Shown here piece by piece: positions 25,052 to 33,753 of a stretch of DNA of 64,000 nucleotides. The position numbers were made by a program, and so were the translations under genes. The notes beneath the pieces are model-generated. The model made no database searches. It was not told where the DNA came from and saw only the letters and a program-made list of their open reading frames with translations. Numbering within the stretch: the stretch's first letter is position 1; each line of letters begins with the position of its first letter. The stretch is from Candidatus Opimibacter skivensis. GTDB taxonomy: Bacteria; Bacteroidota; Bacteroidia; Chitinophagales; Saprospiraceae. Location: NCBI GenBank assembly GCA_016722045.1, contig JADKGY010000001.1:496001-560000 (forward strand). Direction: 5' to 3'.

Positions 25052-26333
25052 GTACCTGGGTCATTTTTTTTACCAATAAATCAAATTCATCTTTGAATTC
25101 CTTGTAACCAGATGTGGCAGGACCTTCAAAACCTGTGTGGATGGAAACCACTTTATCATCGGCATCAAGGAAAATCAGTGTTGGATAGGCCATGACGTTA
25201 TTTAGCATAGGCAATACTAATGACGCCTTTGCTTTATCATTTGATCCTCCATACAAAATGCTATATGGAATTTTTAGTTTGTCGCGATAGGTTTTGATGG
25301 CATTGATAGCTTTAGCTTCATCCGTATGTCGTTCGAATGAAATACCTACGATTTCAAATCCGGGTTCAGGGTGCTTCGCCAGGTACTCAAGAAGGAAATT
25401 AGTTTCATCCCTGCAATTGGGACACCATGTGCCCATGATCTGAATGATTTTAGGCTTCCCTGCATACCGGCCTTTTGAAATATCTACAATATTCCCTTCC
25501 GGATCAGGTAGAGCTATCGTGAAACGTTCAGATGCATCTTTCATTTTAGTTAATGAAAATGGATCTCCTAAGTCCTTCGCCTGTAACGTATCATTTCGAT
25601 GTCCGCTCCAATATGTTTTGTAATGTTTACCCGACCTGTAGATTCCTGTCAATGATCCATCAGGGAGAATTTTAGCTTCATACAGATATGCATGAGAGCC
25701 ATCGAATGTTGACAAGTAAAGTCTGTCACCATTCACTTGTCCTTCAAGAAATCGGTCATCACCAGTATTTGACATAAAGGTGCCAGTCAGTTCATTTCCA
25801 TTTTGTTTGAAATCTCCGATGGTTTTATATGGGTGATCGGTCTCTTCTTCAAATGTACATTCCCACTTTCCTGATAGATCTGCTTTAGGTGGATCAGGGA
25901 GTTGAAAGAAACGATTCGTATGACCATTAAGGGCTTTAAATTTTATCTGATAATCTTTTCTGTTTCGGGCTACCCAAAAGCCTTCAATGGCATCTTCTTC
26001 GTATTGCGCTTTGATATGTGAATCGTAGACAGGAAAATCAATCCACAGTGTATCACGAGCAGTTCTTCTGTCTGTGCCCATCCGAATATCATTGACGATG
26101 ATCCTTTCTTCCCCATTGTGAATGACAATATGGAATGAATCAGGTGTGTCATAAATAACTTCAAAATTGAAAGGCAATTCGCCATTTGATTTTTCGTCAA
26201 AACCGCTCAGATCATCACTCAGATAAAGTACGCCTCTCCAGATTCCCGGGGGTAGCCCTTTGAAAGGCGCTCCAAGTTTGAGACAAGAAATTTGTGTAAG
26301 GACTATAAAAAAAAGAACAAGAATGATTCGCAT
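25044..26333 (-). CDS. TlpA-like thioredoxin-fold lipoprotein
   Basis: A protein of about 429 residues. I chose ATG 26333, which gives a clean lipoprotein leader (RIILVLFFIVLTQISC); an upstream in-frame start at 26357 would overlap the previous gene. The N-terminal 240 residues form beta-rich repeats with GxWxG-like motifs (GLPPGIWRGVLYL and ADLSGKWECTFEE). The C-terminal domain is a thioredoxin fold of the TlpA/ResA type with redox motif CPNC in IMGTWCPNCRDE (about residue 300) and a cis-Pro region NVMAYPTLIFLD. It probably reduces disulfides in periplasmic proteins. Confidence 0.9.
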   Translation of the reverse strand: MRIILVLFFIVLTQISCLKLGAPFKGLPPGIWRGVLYLSDDLSGFDEKSNGELPFNFEVIYDTPDSFHIVIHNGEERIIVNDIRMGTDRRTARDTLWIDFPVYDSHIKAQYEEDAIEGFWVARNRKDYQIKFKALNGHTNRFFQLPDPPKADLSGKWECTFEEETDHPYKTIGDFKQNGNELTGTFMSNTGDDRFLEGQVNGDRLYLSTFDGSHAYLYEAKILPDGSLTGIYRSGKHYKTYWSGHRNDTLQAKDLGDPFSLTKMKDASERFTIALPDPEGNIVDISKGRYAGKPKIIQIMGTWCPNCRDETNFLLEYLAKHPEPGFEIVGISFERHTDEAKAINAIKTYRDKLKIPYSILYGGSNDKAKASLVLPMLNNVMAYPTLIFLDADDKVVSIHTGFEGPATSGYKEFKDEFDLLVKKMTQVHE

Positions 26334-26337
26334 CCGA

Positions 26338-26874
26338 TTATGATTTTTCACCAACAAAGTGATGATCCTTATCCCGGAACAGGATGTTAAATGTAGTCAG
26401 GCTACCATAGATACGCGTGATGTATTGTTGCATATCGATTTTATCTTCTTCACTCAGCTTGGTATGGCTGTTTATTTTCTGTTCAAGCACCCTGATCCGG
26501 TCTCTTAACATAACAATTTTATGAAAGAAAATTTCGATAGGCAAATCTTTCGGTTTGAGTGAATGATCGTATGGCTGCATCAAGAGTGTTCCGCCTTTCC
26601 ACTTGTCTCCTATAAGGACTACTTCGGAAATATCACTCCACTGACGAAGAATCTTCATGAGCGATTTCTCAGCTTCTGAAAAGCTGACGGCTTCTGCAGT
26701 TTCAATACGCTCGATCACATCCCATTGTGTATAATCCTTCCCAACATTTTTAAGGCCATAGACCATAAACGCTACCTCATAGGCCGCAGGGTGAAGCCTG
26801 ATGATGACACCGTCTCCATATGCAGGATGTTTTACTCTCGAACCTACGCCGAGCAATTCTTTTTGTTCAGACAT
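26338..26874 (-). CDS. Hypothetical protein with N-terminal Tudor-like (UvrD C-terminal-like) domain
   Basis: A 178-residue soluble protein. Its N-terminus (GVGSRVKHPAYGDGVIIR followed by YEVAFMVYGLKNVG) resembles the small SH3/Tudor-like modules at the end of UvrD/PcrA helicases or in CarD proteins, which bind RNA polymerase or nucleic acid. The remainder is helical and charged, with no recognised family. It begins a minus-strand cluster with the TlpA-like protein, the SDR and the aminopeptidase, and has its own promoter box. The domain assignment is by motif resemblance only. Confidence 0.7.
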   Translation of the reverse strand: MSEQKELLGVGSRVKHPAYGDGVIIRLHPAAYEVAFMVYGLKNVGKDYTQWDVIERIETAEAVSFSEAEKSLMKILRQWSDISEVVLIGDKWKGGTLLMQPYDHSLKPKDLPIEIFFHKIVMLRDRIRVLEQKINSHTKLSEEDKIDMQQYITRIYGSLTTFNILFRDKDHHFVGEKS

Positions 26875-26908
26875 TTATTCTCTTATGTTTTAATTAAGGT
26901 ATTTGTAG

Positions 26909-26916
26909 CAAAAATA
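26909..26916 (-). promoter_or_regulatory. Promoter -7 box (minus strand) for the Tudor-like gene cluster
   Basis: Minus-strand TATTTTTG matches TAnnTTTG and lies 34 bp before the start at 26874. It probably drives the Tudor-like, TlpA-like, SDR and M1 genes. Confidence 0.5.
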
Positions 26917-26942
26917 CTTTACTCTGCGGTTTAATCTACATC

Positions 26943-28148
26943 TCAGGTGGCACTAAGTTGAGAAGTTCGCTCCGATAAAGGCCATTTCATTCCTTTTTTT
27001 GCCAGCATCATATCTATAACGATTTTAATCCAGACGACAATGCAAGGAAAAGCTTTTAATACATATGGCTTGATGATTTGTTTACGGAAATCATGAGGAA
27101 AAATATCAGTAGCGGATAATGACGTCAATATTAGCGCTAAAGCAAACAGACTGATATTTACTATCGTCGGTTTTCTTGTAAAAAACCAGATCAAAACACC
27201 GGTCATAGCAATGATAAATGTAGGTGACTCCGCCATATGATTGAAGATGACGATCCAGATCAATAGCGAGGAGAGTGCAAGTAACCTGAAATTGAAATCT
27301 CTATACATTTTTATTTTAGTGAATGGCAGGAGGAAAATCAATGCTCCTGTGATCAATATCCAGATTCTATCCGGTTGAAAATGAAACCACATTTTTAACC
27401 ATCCAAACACTGAATAACCATAGGCAGTTGGCGGTTGATCGCTGGCAAGCAGATGAAGCCAGCTTTCATAAAGATTGATAAGACGCACTGGATTCATGAC
27501 TGAAAGCGGCAGCAACAAAAATATCAACCCCCAGAATAATGTATATAGACCCAGTCTCAGCTTCTGTGGATAAAAAAGGAATAAAGAGAACCCCACGACG
27601 CCAAAAAGTTTGATATAGACACTTATCATTAAACAAAATGCGGCCATGAAAAAATTATTCCGTTCGCAAAGACAAAAGGCAAGAATGATCAGACCAGCCA
27701 TAAGGCCATTTGATTGTTCATTCTGCATCGAGGTCATTAATTCCGGAATACACACCAGCAGGATCAGACCTTTCTGTTGAATCGTCAGCTTGGGTAGATA
27801 GTAAATAGCGAGTACAAGGATCAAGGCATTAAGTGCATTCCAAAATACTAACCCGATGGTATCAGGAAGAACGGCAAAAAAGCCAAAAATCAGCGAAAAT
27901 GAAGGACTGTATTTAAAGAGATCCCAATGTTCAACAGGATAAGGAATGTATAAATCCATTCCATTGATCAGATGATAAAACGATTGTTTGAAAATTATAT
28001 AATTATTATAAGCAGTATAATCCTGCAAACCTTCCTTAATGGGTGCCAGCGGTAGCAAAAGAGCCTGGATACTTGCTCCGACTGCCAGGACAAGAAAAAG
28101 GACAACTATAAATCTAAAACGGGTGATCCATTTGATGAATTTATGCAT
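26943..28148 (-). CDS. GT87-family (DUF2029) polyprenol-phosphate glycosyltransferase-like membrane protein
   Basis: A protein of about 401 residues with some nine to ten hydrophobic helices, starting with FRFIVVLFLVLAVGASIQALLL. The first periplasmic loop holds DLYIPYPVEHWDLFKYSPSF, the region where GT87 enzymes carry their conserved Asp and Tyr-rich motif (PFVYPP in mycobacterial relatives). These enzymes add mannose or similar sugars from polyprenyl-phosphate donors. I selected ATG 28148 (MHKFIKWITRFRF); a TTG seven codons upstream is in frame. It follows mnmD on the same strand with a gap of about 77 bp. Confidence 0.82.
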   Translation of the reverse strand: MHKFIKWITRFRFIVVLFLVLAVGASIQALLLPLAPIKEGLQDYTAYNNYIIFKQSFYHLINGMDLYIPYPVEHWDLFKYSPSFSLIFGFFAVLPDTIGLVFWNALNALILVLAIYYLPKLTIQQKGLILLVCIPELMTSMQNEQSNGLMAGLIILAFCLCERNNFFMAAFCLMISVYIKLFGVVGFSLFLFYPQKLRLGLYTLFWGLIFLLLPLSVMNPVRLINLYESWLHLLASDQPPTAYGYSVFGWLKMWFHFQPDRIWILITGALIFLLPFTKIKMYRDFNFRLLALSSLLIWIVIFNHMAESPTFIIAMTGVLIWFFTRKPTIVNISLFALALILTSLSATDIFPHDFRKQIIKPYVLKAFPCIVVWIKIVIDMMLAKKGMKWPLSERTSQLSAT

Positions 28149-28225
28149 AATGATGATAGCATTGAACAAAACCGATACCTGGGCTTACCACTTGTTTCGA
28201 TTTCAGACAATGAATGTATATGATT

Positions 28226-28915
28226 TTACTGTGGCTTGAATGCCTGTAGCATTTGTCTTTTGCCTGGTGCGCCCGGAATCCTGGAAACCAGGTATCCGGA
28301 GTGTTCCATATTTCGTCTGACATCACCTTTGGCACAGTAGGTCACCAGGCATCCTCCTGAAGCAGTTGCACGATAAAGCCTGTCAAACATATCCTGCCCC
28401 CATAATTCAGGCTGTACTTCCGGAGCAAAAGCATCAAAGAATATGCAATCGAAATCTACCTTATCAGGCAAGCTATTCCACGAATCATGACGCTGGAAAG
28501 TGAAATACTCCGTATTAAAGGCACGTGTCTCGTGCATTTTTATCAAAATATCTTTCTGATCAGGAAATGCCAGGTACCCCGGATAGTCTAAATCATTGAT
28601 AATAGAAACCTCAATCGGTAAACATTCCAAACCGAAGTAATCAACTTGAAGCTGATGCTTTTGGGAAAATAAAAATGCCAGGAAGGCATTCAGTCCGGTG
28701 CCAAAACCAAACTCAAGGATACAGATCCTTGCTTTGTGAAGTTGAGTATCAAGACATTTCTGCCGATACGTATGCTTACTCTCACTTACCGCTCCGTATA
28801 GAGAATGGTAAGTAGCCTTGAACAGCTTATTGTATAGGGTAAATGAACCATCACTTGTCGGGACAGCAAATAATTCCTCTCTGCCCAGAAGTGGGGAGAC
28901 GGATTCATTTATCAT
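28226..28915 (-). CDS. mnmD: tRNA 5-aminomethyl-2-thiouridine methyltransferase MnmD
   Basis: This 229-residue protein corresponds to the methyltransferase half of E. coli MnmC, which makes mnm5s2U34 in tRNAs. The SAM motif LEFGFGTGLNAFLAF and the FDAFAPEVQPELWGQDMFDRL stretch are diagnostic, as is the end GAPGKRQMLQAF. The oxidase half (MnmC1) is absent; the stand-alone enzyme is known in plants and many bacteria and acts after MnmEG produce the nm5 form. Confidence 0.94.
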   Translation of the reverse strand: MINESVSPLLGREELFAVPTSDGSFTLYNKLFKATYHSLYGAVSESKHTYRQKCLDTQLHKARICILEFGFGTGLNAFLAFLFSQKHQLQVDYFGLECLPIEVSIINDLDYPGYLAFPDQKDILIKMHETRAFNTEYFTFQRHDSWNSLPDKVDFDCIFFDAFAPEVQPELWGQDMFDRLYRATASGGCLVTYCAKGDVRRNMEHSGYLVSRIPGAPGKRQMLQAFKPQ

Positions 28916-29005
28916 TGGGGTTGGTTCTAATTTGAGGAATAAACCTCAGGATGATTTGTAGGCTGAGCGTTTATTCAAAAGTAGCCTTGGAAGACCAGAC
29001 TGATG

Positions 29006-29164
29006 TTAGCAGGAAGGTGCTGCAGGAACTTCAGAATTGGCATCAACATGGAAATCACTTGGACAGCCATATCCTTTATTGCAACTTGTAGTCATCGTGA
29101 CACAGGCAACAAAACCAAGGAGAATGAGGAGGTACTTTAAAGATGATACTTTCATGTTAGACAT
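29006..29164 (-). CDS. Small conserved lipoprotein
   Basis: A protein of about 52 residues: MSNMKVSSLKYLLILLGF, then a lipobox ending in TTSC, and a tiny mature part with GYGCPSDFHVDA. Small lipoproteins with a GYGCP motif recur in Bacteroidota; no function is known to me. I chose ATG 29164 (an alternative ATG is at 29155), because a longer reading adds unlikely residues before the signal peptide. A possible -7 box (TAATTTCG, minus strand, 29221-29228) lies upstream. Confidence 0.65.
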   Translation of the reverse strand: MSNMKVSSLKYLLILLGFVACVTMTTSCNKGYGCPSDFHVDANSEVPAAPSC

Positions 29165-29220
29165 TGCTTTAATTTGACCCGGTTTAATTACCGGATACAC
29201 TCTAATAATCGTTTCGGGGG

Positions 29221-29228
29221 CGAAATTA
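29221..29228 (-). promoter_or_regulatory. Possible promoter -7 box for the small lipoprotein
   Basis: Minus-strand TAATTTCG resembles the TAnnTTTG/TTCG box and lies about 57 bp before the chosen start. Only a single-element match. Confidence 0.35.
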
Positions 29229-29286
29229 TTTCATTTGAACCATTTTTTTTGAAAAAAGTTGCTCTAAAAGCCTAAATCAACCTGTT

Positions 29287-30657
29287 ATGAGGATTCATTT
29301 CATTGCCATCGGGGGAAGTATCATGCATAGTCTGGCCATAGCGATGCATGACAAAGGCCATGTAGTCAGTGGTTCGGATGATGAGATTTATGAGCCAAGC
29401 CGGACAAGACTACACCAAAAAGGATTACTTCCAGACCATTTTGGTTGGAGACCTGAGGTAATTGACTCCTCCATCGACCTGATCGTCCTGGGCATGCATG
29501 CCAGGAACGATAATCCTGAACTCCTGAAAGCAAAATCGTTAAACCTTAAGATCCAGTCCTTTCCTGAATTCATTTATGATCTGTCCGTATCAAAAATCAG
29601 AGTGGTGGTCGCCGGAAGTCACGGAAAGACTACAACCTCCGGAATGATCGCACATGTGCTTCATGAGTCTGGTGTTCCTGCAGATCGTATGATCGGTGCG
29701 TCGATAGGCACATTGGCGCCTGTAGAAATATCTGATGCTGGCATCATCATTCTTGAAGGCGATGAATATCTGAGCAGTCCGGATGATACGCGGCCAAAAT
29801 TCCTTCATTATCATCCGCAGATCAGTGTGATCACCGGGATAGCGTGGGACCATATGAATGTATTTCCAACATATGAATCTTACATTGAACCGTTTCGTCA
29901 ATTGATCCGGTCACTAGGCAGAGCAGATACTCTTTTCTATTGTGCAGATGATGCTGATCTTGTAAAGCTGGTAGATGAAACTGTACATGCCTGTATCCTA
30001 ATTCCGTATAACACACAACCTTACCAAATTGAAAATGGTATTGTTTCGCTGAAAAGTAGTGATGGAGTAGTGTATGATTTGAAAGTTTTTGGCATCCACA
30101 ACATGCAGAATATCGGAGCAGCGTACCAGGTCATCAAACAATTAGGAATTTCTGAAAAAGATTTTTTCAAAGGCATTAGCTCATTTGGAGGAGCAAATAA
30201 AAGACTTGAACTTCTTTATGAAGGCAAGCAATTGATCTCCTATCTTGATTTTGCACATGCTCCTTCGAAAGTAAAAGCAACAGTCAATGCAGTAAGAGAA
30301 AAGCATCCTACTGCATACATTATCGCATGTCTTGAGTTGCATACGTTCAGCTCACTCAATCCGGATTTCCTTCCGCAGTATAAAAACGCTTTGCATGATG
30401 CCGATGAAAAAATCGTGTATTACAGTCCGCATACACTAGAAATAAAAAAACTCCCTGATTTATCATCAGACCAGTTGGCAGGTTATTTTAATTCCAATGA
30501 TTTGAAAGTTGCCATGTCTGGTGCACAACTGGAGAGTATCATAATTGGTCTTGCACCAAAGAAGAATACGGTCCTTTTGTGGATGAGTTCTGGAAGGTTT
30601 GATGGATTGGAATTGGGAGAAATAGCGGAGAAAATAGACAGAAGCATCGGTAACTAA
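29287..30657 (+). CDS. mpl: UDP-N-acetylmuramate:L-alanyl-gamma-D-glutamyl-meso-diaminopimelate ligase
   Basis: A 456-residue Mur-ligase-family enzyme of peptidoglycan recycling, joining recovered tripeptide to UDP-MurNAc. N-terminal Rossmann domain starts with RIHFIAIGGSIMHSLAIAM (the Mpl form of the MurC G-x-G motif), the ATP P-loop is AGSHGKTTTSGM (about 110-120), and ILEGDEYLSSPDDTRPKFLHY plus GIAWDHMNVFP carry the magnesium and catalytic residues. The early part SGSDDEIYEPSRTRL and the lack of the full MurC C-terminal features favour Mpl over MurC. The gene is divergent from the small lipoprotein. Confidence 0.9.
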   Translation: MRIHFIAIGGSIMHSLAIAMHDKGHVVSGSDDEIYEPSRTRLHQKGLLPDHFGWRPEVIDSSIDLIVLGMHARNDNPELLKAKSLNLKIQSFPEFIYDLSVSKIRVVVAGSHGKTTTSGMIAHVLHESGVPADRMIGASIGTLAPVEISDAGIIILEGDEYLSSPDDTRPKFLHYHPQISVITGIAWDHMNVFPTYESYIEPFRQLIRSLGRADTLFYCADDADLVKLVDETVHACILIPYNTQPYQIENGIVSLKSSDGVVYDLKVFGIHNMQNIGAAYQVIKQLGISEKDFFKGISSFGGANKRLELLYEGKQLISYLDFAHAPSKVKATVNAVREKHPTAYIIACLELHTFSSLNPDFLPQYKNALHDADEKIVYYSPHTLEIKKLPDLSSDQLAGYFNSNDLKVAMSGAQLESIIIGLAPKKNTVLLWMSSGRFDGLELGEIAEKIDRSIGN

Positions 30658-30692
30658 GCGATCTTAAAACTTAAGTCCCAAATTTCAAAACT

Positions 30693-30741
30693 GACAGTGT
30701 GGCACACTTAGGTGTGCCACACCTAAGTGTGCCACACTGTC
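30693..30741. repeat. 49-bp perfect palindrome (GTGGCAC family)
   Basis: 24-bp perfect arms around a single central C (30717), reading GACAGTGTGGCACACTTAGG outward-in and its complement. Inside each arm the sequence is itself nearly self-complementary. About 80 bp after it are similar to the sequence following the 30-bp palindrome at 19966 (shared blocks TAAC, GCTGATA, ATAGTTAT, GTGGAAAA), so the whole unit is a dispersed repeat. It lies between convergent mpl and truB and could also end both transcripts. Confidence 0.8.
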
Positions 30742-30831
30742 CTAACGTGCTGATATTCTGTGTCTCCAGATAGTTATGCACATACCATTGTGGAAAACGA
30801 TTTTGGACGCATTTTTATAAACAAAATCTGA

Positions 30832-31542
30832 TCAATTCGAAAGTTTCGTTATGATTTCATTCATTGATAATGCATCATCAAGCGAATATTCTCCAATAGC
30901 TGTCCTACGCAATGCAGATAAATGTGCACCACAATCCAACATCGCACCGATATCATGTGCCAGCGAACGAACATAAAAACCACTACCTGAATGAACTTCC
31001 AGTGTGATTTTTGGAGCGTTGTATTCAATGATGCTGATCGAATGAACAGTCACATTTCGAGGTTCCAATTTTACTTCCTTTCCTGCACGGGCTAATTCAT
31101 ACAAAGGCTTACCCTCTTTTTTAATAGCTGAAAAAGCAGGAGGCAATTGTTGGATATCTCCAATGAATGTTTTGAAACAAGTAATTAGATATTCGAGTGT
31201 GAGCGAAGGCACTTCTTTTGTGAAAACCACTTTCCCTTCTGCATCATAGGTATCCATTTCTACCCCGAGGGTAATTTCTCCGGAATACTTTTTATCCAGT
31301 CCTTGCAGATGATGTAATTGTTTTGTCCAAGCACCCGTGCAGACAACGAGCAGGCCTGTTGCCATCGGATCAAGTGTGCCGGAGTGACCTATTTTGAATT
31401 TCTTCAGATTATATTTTCGTCTGACAAGATTTTTAATCTTATTGACCGCATCGAATGATGTCCAGCCTTGAGGTTTGTCTACAAGTAAAAGGGCACCTGA
31501 AACAAGTTCATCTGATTCAATCGATTGGAGAATTGAAAGCAT
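30832..31542 (-). CDS. truB: tRNA pseudouridine(55) synthase
   Basis: TruB converts U55 in the T-loop of most tRNAs to pseudouridine. The product has the N-terminal LLLVDKPQGWTSFDAV and the catalytic Asp58 in KIGHSGTLDPMATGLL, followed by YDAEGKV, QLPPAFSAIKKEGKPLYELA and SGFYVRSLAHDIG, all typical. I chose ATG 31542, 10 bp after the uppP stop; an upstream TTG (31569) would overlap uppP. It is the third gene of a DUF3098-uppP-truB transcript. Confidence 0.94.
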   Translation of the reverse strand: MLSILQSIESDELVSGALLLVDKPQGWTSFDAVNKIKNLVRRKYNLKKFKIGHSGTLDPMATGLLVVCTGAWTKQLHHLQGLDKKYSGEITLGVEMDTYDAEGKVVFTKEVPSLTLEYLITCFKTFIGDIQQLPPAFSAIKKEGKPLYELARAGKEVKLEPRNVTVHSISIIEYNAPKITLEVHSGSGFYVRSLAHDIGAMLDCGAHLSALRRTAIGEYSLDDALSMNEIITKLSN

Positions 31543-31552
31543 CGGGATAAGA

Positions 31553-32350
31553 TCAGGTTGTCCACACAAAAAGACGCAGAATAATAGCGGCTAGACCAAT
31601 GGAAATACAATAAATACCAAAATAACTGAGCTTGGCCTTCTGCACAATTTTCAACAACCACTTAAACGCGAAAATCCCGACAACGAATGAAATGAGAAAG
31701 CCAAGAAGCAATGGAAGTCCTTTTGATTCTGCCATAGACATTTTACCATCCAAAATGTCTTTGGCCATTTCACCAAATAGCAGAGGCAAAACAATGATAA
31801 AAGAAAATTTTGCTGCCTTAGACCTATCAATCCCTAAACCAACCGATGTTGCTATCGTAGAGCCAGATCGTGAGATGCCTGGAAGAATGGCAATCGCCTG
31901 GGCTATTCCAATCATAAATGATTTTGATATCGTTATTGGTTTGTCTGAATTGGGCAGGTAATCAGAGATGATCAAAACGGCTCCATTGATGCATAAGAAA
32001 AGACCTACTAATACAATTTGCTGATTGAACATAGATTCAATAAGTGGTAAAAATCCAAGGCCTACAACCACTGCCGGAATCATAGAGACGATCACCATCA
32101 GGACGAATTTTCTTCCTTCAGGCGTAACCATATTTTTAAACACATCAAAAATAGCTTGCCTCAATACCCAGAGTATTGCGAAAGCTGTCCCAAAATGTAA
32201 AACGATCGTCATAAATAGGCTGTCAGCACCAGAATCAGAATTGCCAAGAAGCCACTTTGCCAGTTCAAGATGTCCATCACTACTGACCGGGATAAATTCA
32301 GTTACGCCCTGTACGATGCCAAGGATGATGGCTTCAAGGTATTCATTCAT
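31553..32350 (-). CDS. uppP: Undecaprenyl-diphosphate phosphatase
   Basis: UppP/BacA recycles undecaprenyl pyrophosphate to the monophosphate carrier for peptidoglycan and other surface polymers, and its amount affects bacitracin resistance. The 265-residue integral membrane protein carries both conserved blocks: GIVQGVTEFIPVSSDGHLEL (about 12-31) and PGISRSGSTIATSVGLG, plus a cluster of hydrophobic helices. It lies between a DUF3098 gene (15 bp upstream) and truB. Confidence 0.95.
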   Translation of the reverse strand: MNEYLEAIILGIVQGVTEFIPVSSDGHLELAKWLLGNSDSGADSLFMTIVLHFGTAFAILWVLRQAIFDVFKNMVTPEGRKFVLMVIVSMIPAVVVGLGFLPLIESMFNQQIVLVGLFLCINGAVLIISDYLPNSDKPITISKSFMIGIAQAIAILPGISRSGSTIATSVGLGIDRSKAAKFSFIIVLPLLFGEMAKDILDGKMSMAESKGLPLLLGFLISFVVGIFAFKWLLKIVQKAKLSYFGIYCISIGLAAIILRLFVWTT

Positions 32351-32365
32351 ATAGTGAAGACAGGG

Positions 32366-32677
32366 TTATTTCTTGAAGATCGCGTATATCTCAGTGGCCA
32401 GACCCGCGAGGATAATGATAGGTGCCAGTGTGATACGTCTTGCACTGTAGATCATACTTTCATCCCATTGATTAGGATCTTTCATTGAACCACCCAACAT
32501 GAGGATCATCCCCAATGCAATTAGTCCAACCCCAATAGCCATAAACATATAGTTGTTTTTCGAAAAAAGCAAAGGAAAGCTGGCTTGTGGCTTTACAAAT
32601 GTTCTTCTTTGTGAAGCACCGGCAACAGGCTTATTGACAGTCACTTTCTTTTTGATAGGTTTTGGATCCTGACTCAT
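32366..32677 (-). CDS. DUF3098 membrane protein
   Basis: A 103-residue protein with a basic N-terminal tail and two hydrophobic helices (NNYMFMAIGVGLIALGMILMLGG and ITLAPIIILAGLATEIYAIF) separated by SMKDPNQWDESMIYSARRI. The motif 'MIYSARRITLAPIIIL.G' is the DUF3098 hallmark; the family is restricted to Bacteroidota and regularly sits upstream of uppP and truB. The start is MSQDPKPIKKK at 32677; 13 codons further upstream are in frame but atypical. Role unknown; context suggests the cell envelope. Confidence 0.88.
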   Translation of the reverse strand: MSQDPKPIKKKVTVNKPVAGASQRRTFVKPQASFPLLFSKNNYMFMAIGVGLIALGMILMLGGSMKDPNQWDESMIYSARRITLAPIIILAGLATEIYAIFKK

Positions 32678-32803
32678 ATCGTATATATAAGAAAAGCCAA
32701 AGATATATTTATCCAAGGGATTGATCGACTCCTCATGATTAATTAAGGTTTTTTAAGGTTAACGACTAATTGTCATTCTCTGAGGTTGCTAAATGAAATA
32801 ATC

Positions 32804-32811
32804 TAATTTTG
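32804..32811 (+). promoter_or_regulatory. Promoter -7 box of the gldA operon
   Basis: TAATTTTG matches TAnnTTTG. A TTG at 32785-32787 is a possible but closely spaced -33 element. Transcription would start near 32816, which favours the TTG start at 32845 over the one at 32809 that overlaps the box. Confidence 0.55.
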
Positions 32812-32844
32812 TCCACGTTTTTGAGCATTAAACCTTATTTCACC

Positions 32845-33753
32845 TTGTCCATCAAAGTCTCACATCTTACAAAACTATTCGGCACCCAGACAGCGGTGGA
32901 TGATGTCTCTTTCCAGGTAGAAAAGGGCGAAATCCTTGGCTTTTTAGGCCCAAATGGCGCCGGTAAGACTACAACGATGCGCATGATCTCAGGTTACCTC
33001 ACAGCTGATGAAGGTGAAATTCTTGTCAACGGGACACCTGTCACCGAAGAAAGCACGAAAATCCGCTCAAATCTTGGCTACCTTCCTGAAAACAATCCCT
33101 TATACCAGGACATGTATGTCCGGGAATATCTCCGATATGTGGCCCGGATCTATCATATCGACCAGCCATGGAAACGCATAAATGAGGTGATCGAAATGAC
33201 CGGCCTCACTAAAGAATATCATAAACAAATCCGTGAACTTTCAAAAGGATATCGCCAAAGGGTAGGTCTTGCGCAGGCAATCATTCATAATCCTGATGTG
33301 CTGATCCTGGATGAAGCAACTTCAGGTCTTGACCCAAACCAGCTTATTGAAATCAGGCAGCTTATCAAAGATCTTGGCAAAGAAAAAACCATTCTACTTT
33401 CAACACACATCATGCAGGAAGTTCAGGCCTTATGTGACAGAGTGATCATCATCAACAAAGGAAAAATTGTAGCAGATGGTAATATCAGGTTGTTGAGCCA
33501 GAATCTTACAAATGCTTATAAAGTCAACGTCATATTTTCAAGACATGTCGTGGATATTACGTTGAGAGAAATAGAAGGATATATTTCACATGAAGAAATT
33601 AATAGCTCAAGTTATATCATCACCGGGAAAGAAAATAATCTCAATGAGGCCATTTTTGATTTTGCGGTAAAGAAAGGACTCAAGATTATTGAGATGTCAA
33701 CGCTGCAGGAGAGTGTTGAGAATATTTTCCAACAATTGACCCAGGCATCATGA
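32845..33753 (+). CDS. gldA: Gliding motility ABC transporter ATP-binding protein GldA
   Basis: A protein of about 302 residues, the ATPase of the GldAFG ABC transporter that is required for gliding in Flavobacterium. Walker A GPNGAGKTTTMRM, Q-loop region NLGYLPENNPLYQDM, signature LSKGYRQRVGLAQA and Walker B DVLILDEATSGLDP are complete, with the GldA-type C-terminal extension. I take the start as TTG 32845 (SIKVSHLTKLFG); a TTG at 32809 gives 12 extra residues but sits on the promoter box. The stop overlaps gldF by ATGA. Confidence 0.93.
   Translation: MSIKVSHLTKLFGTQTAVDDVSFQVEKGEILGFLGPNGAGKTTTMRMISGYLTADEGEILVNGTPVTEESTKIRSNLGYLPENNPLYQDMYVREYLRYVARIYHIDQPWKRINEVIEMTGLTKEYHKQIRELSKGYRQRVGLAQAIIHNPDVLILDEATSGLDPNQLIEIRQLIKDLGKEKTILLSTHIMQEVQALCDRVIIINKGKIVADGNIRLLSQNLTNAYKVNVIFSRHVVDITLREIEGYISHEEINSSSYIITGKENNLNEAIFDFAVKKGLKIIEMSTLQESVENIFQQLTQAS

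Noticed and set aside
29287..30657. Annotation of the Mur ligase as MurC.
   Set aside because: The N-terminal motif and length fit Mpl better; MurC normally lies in the dcw cluster, and no such genes are here.
30693..30741. TGGCAC words that resemble a sigma-54 -24 element (also at 19971).
   Set aside because: No TTGC follows at the -12 spacing, and the words are explained by the palindrome arms.
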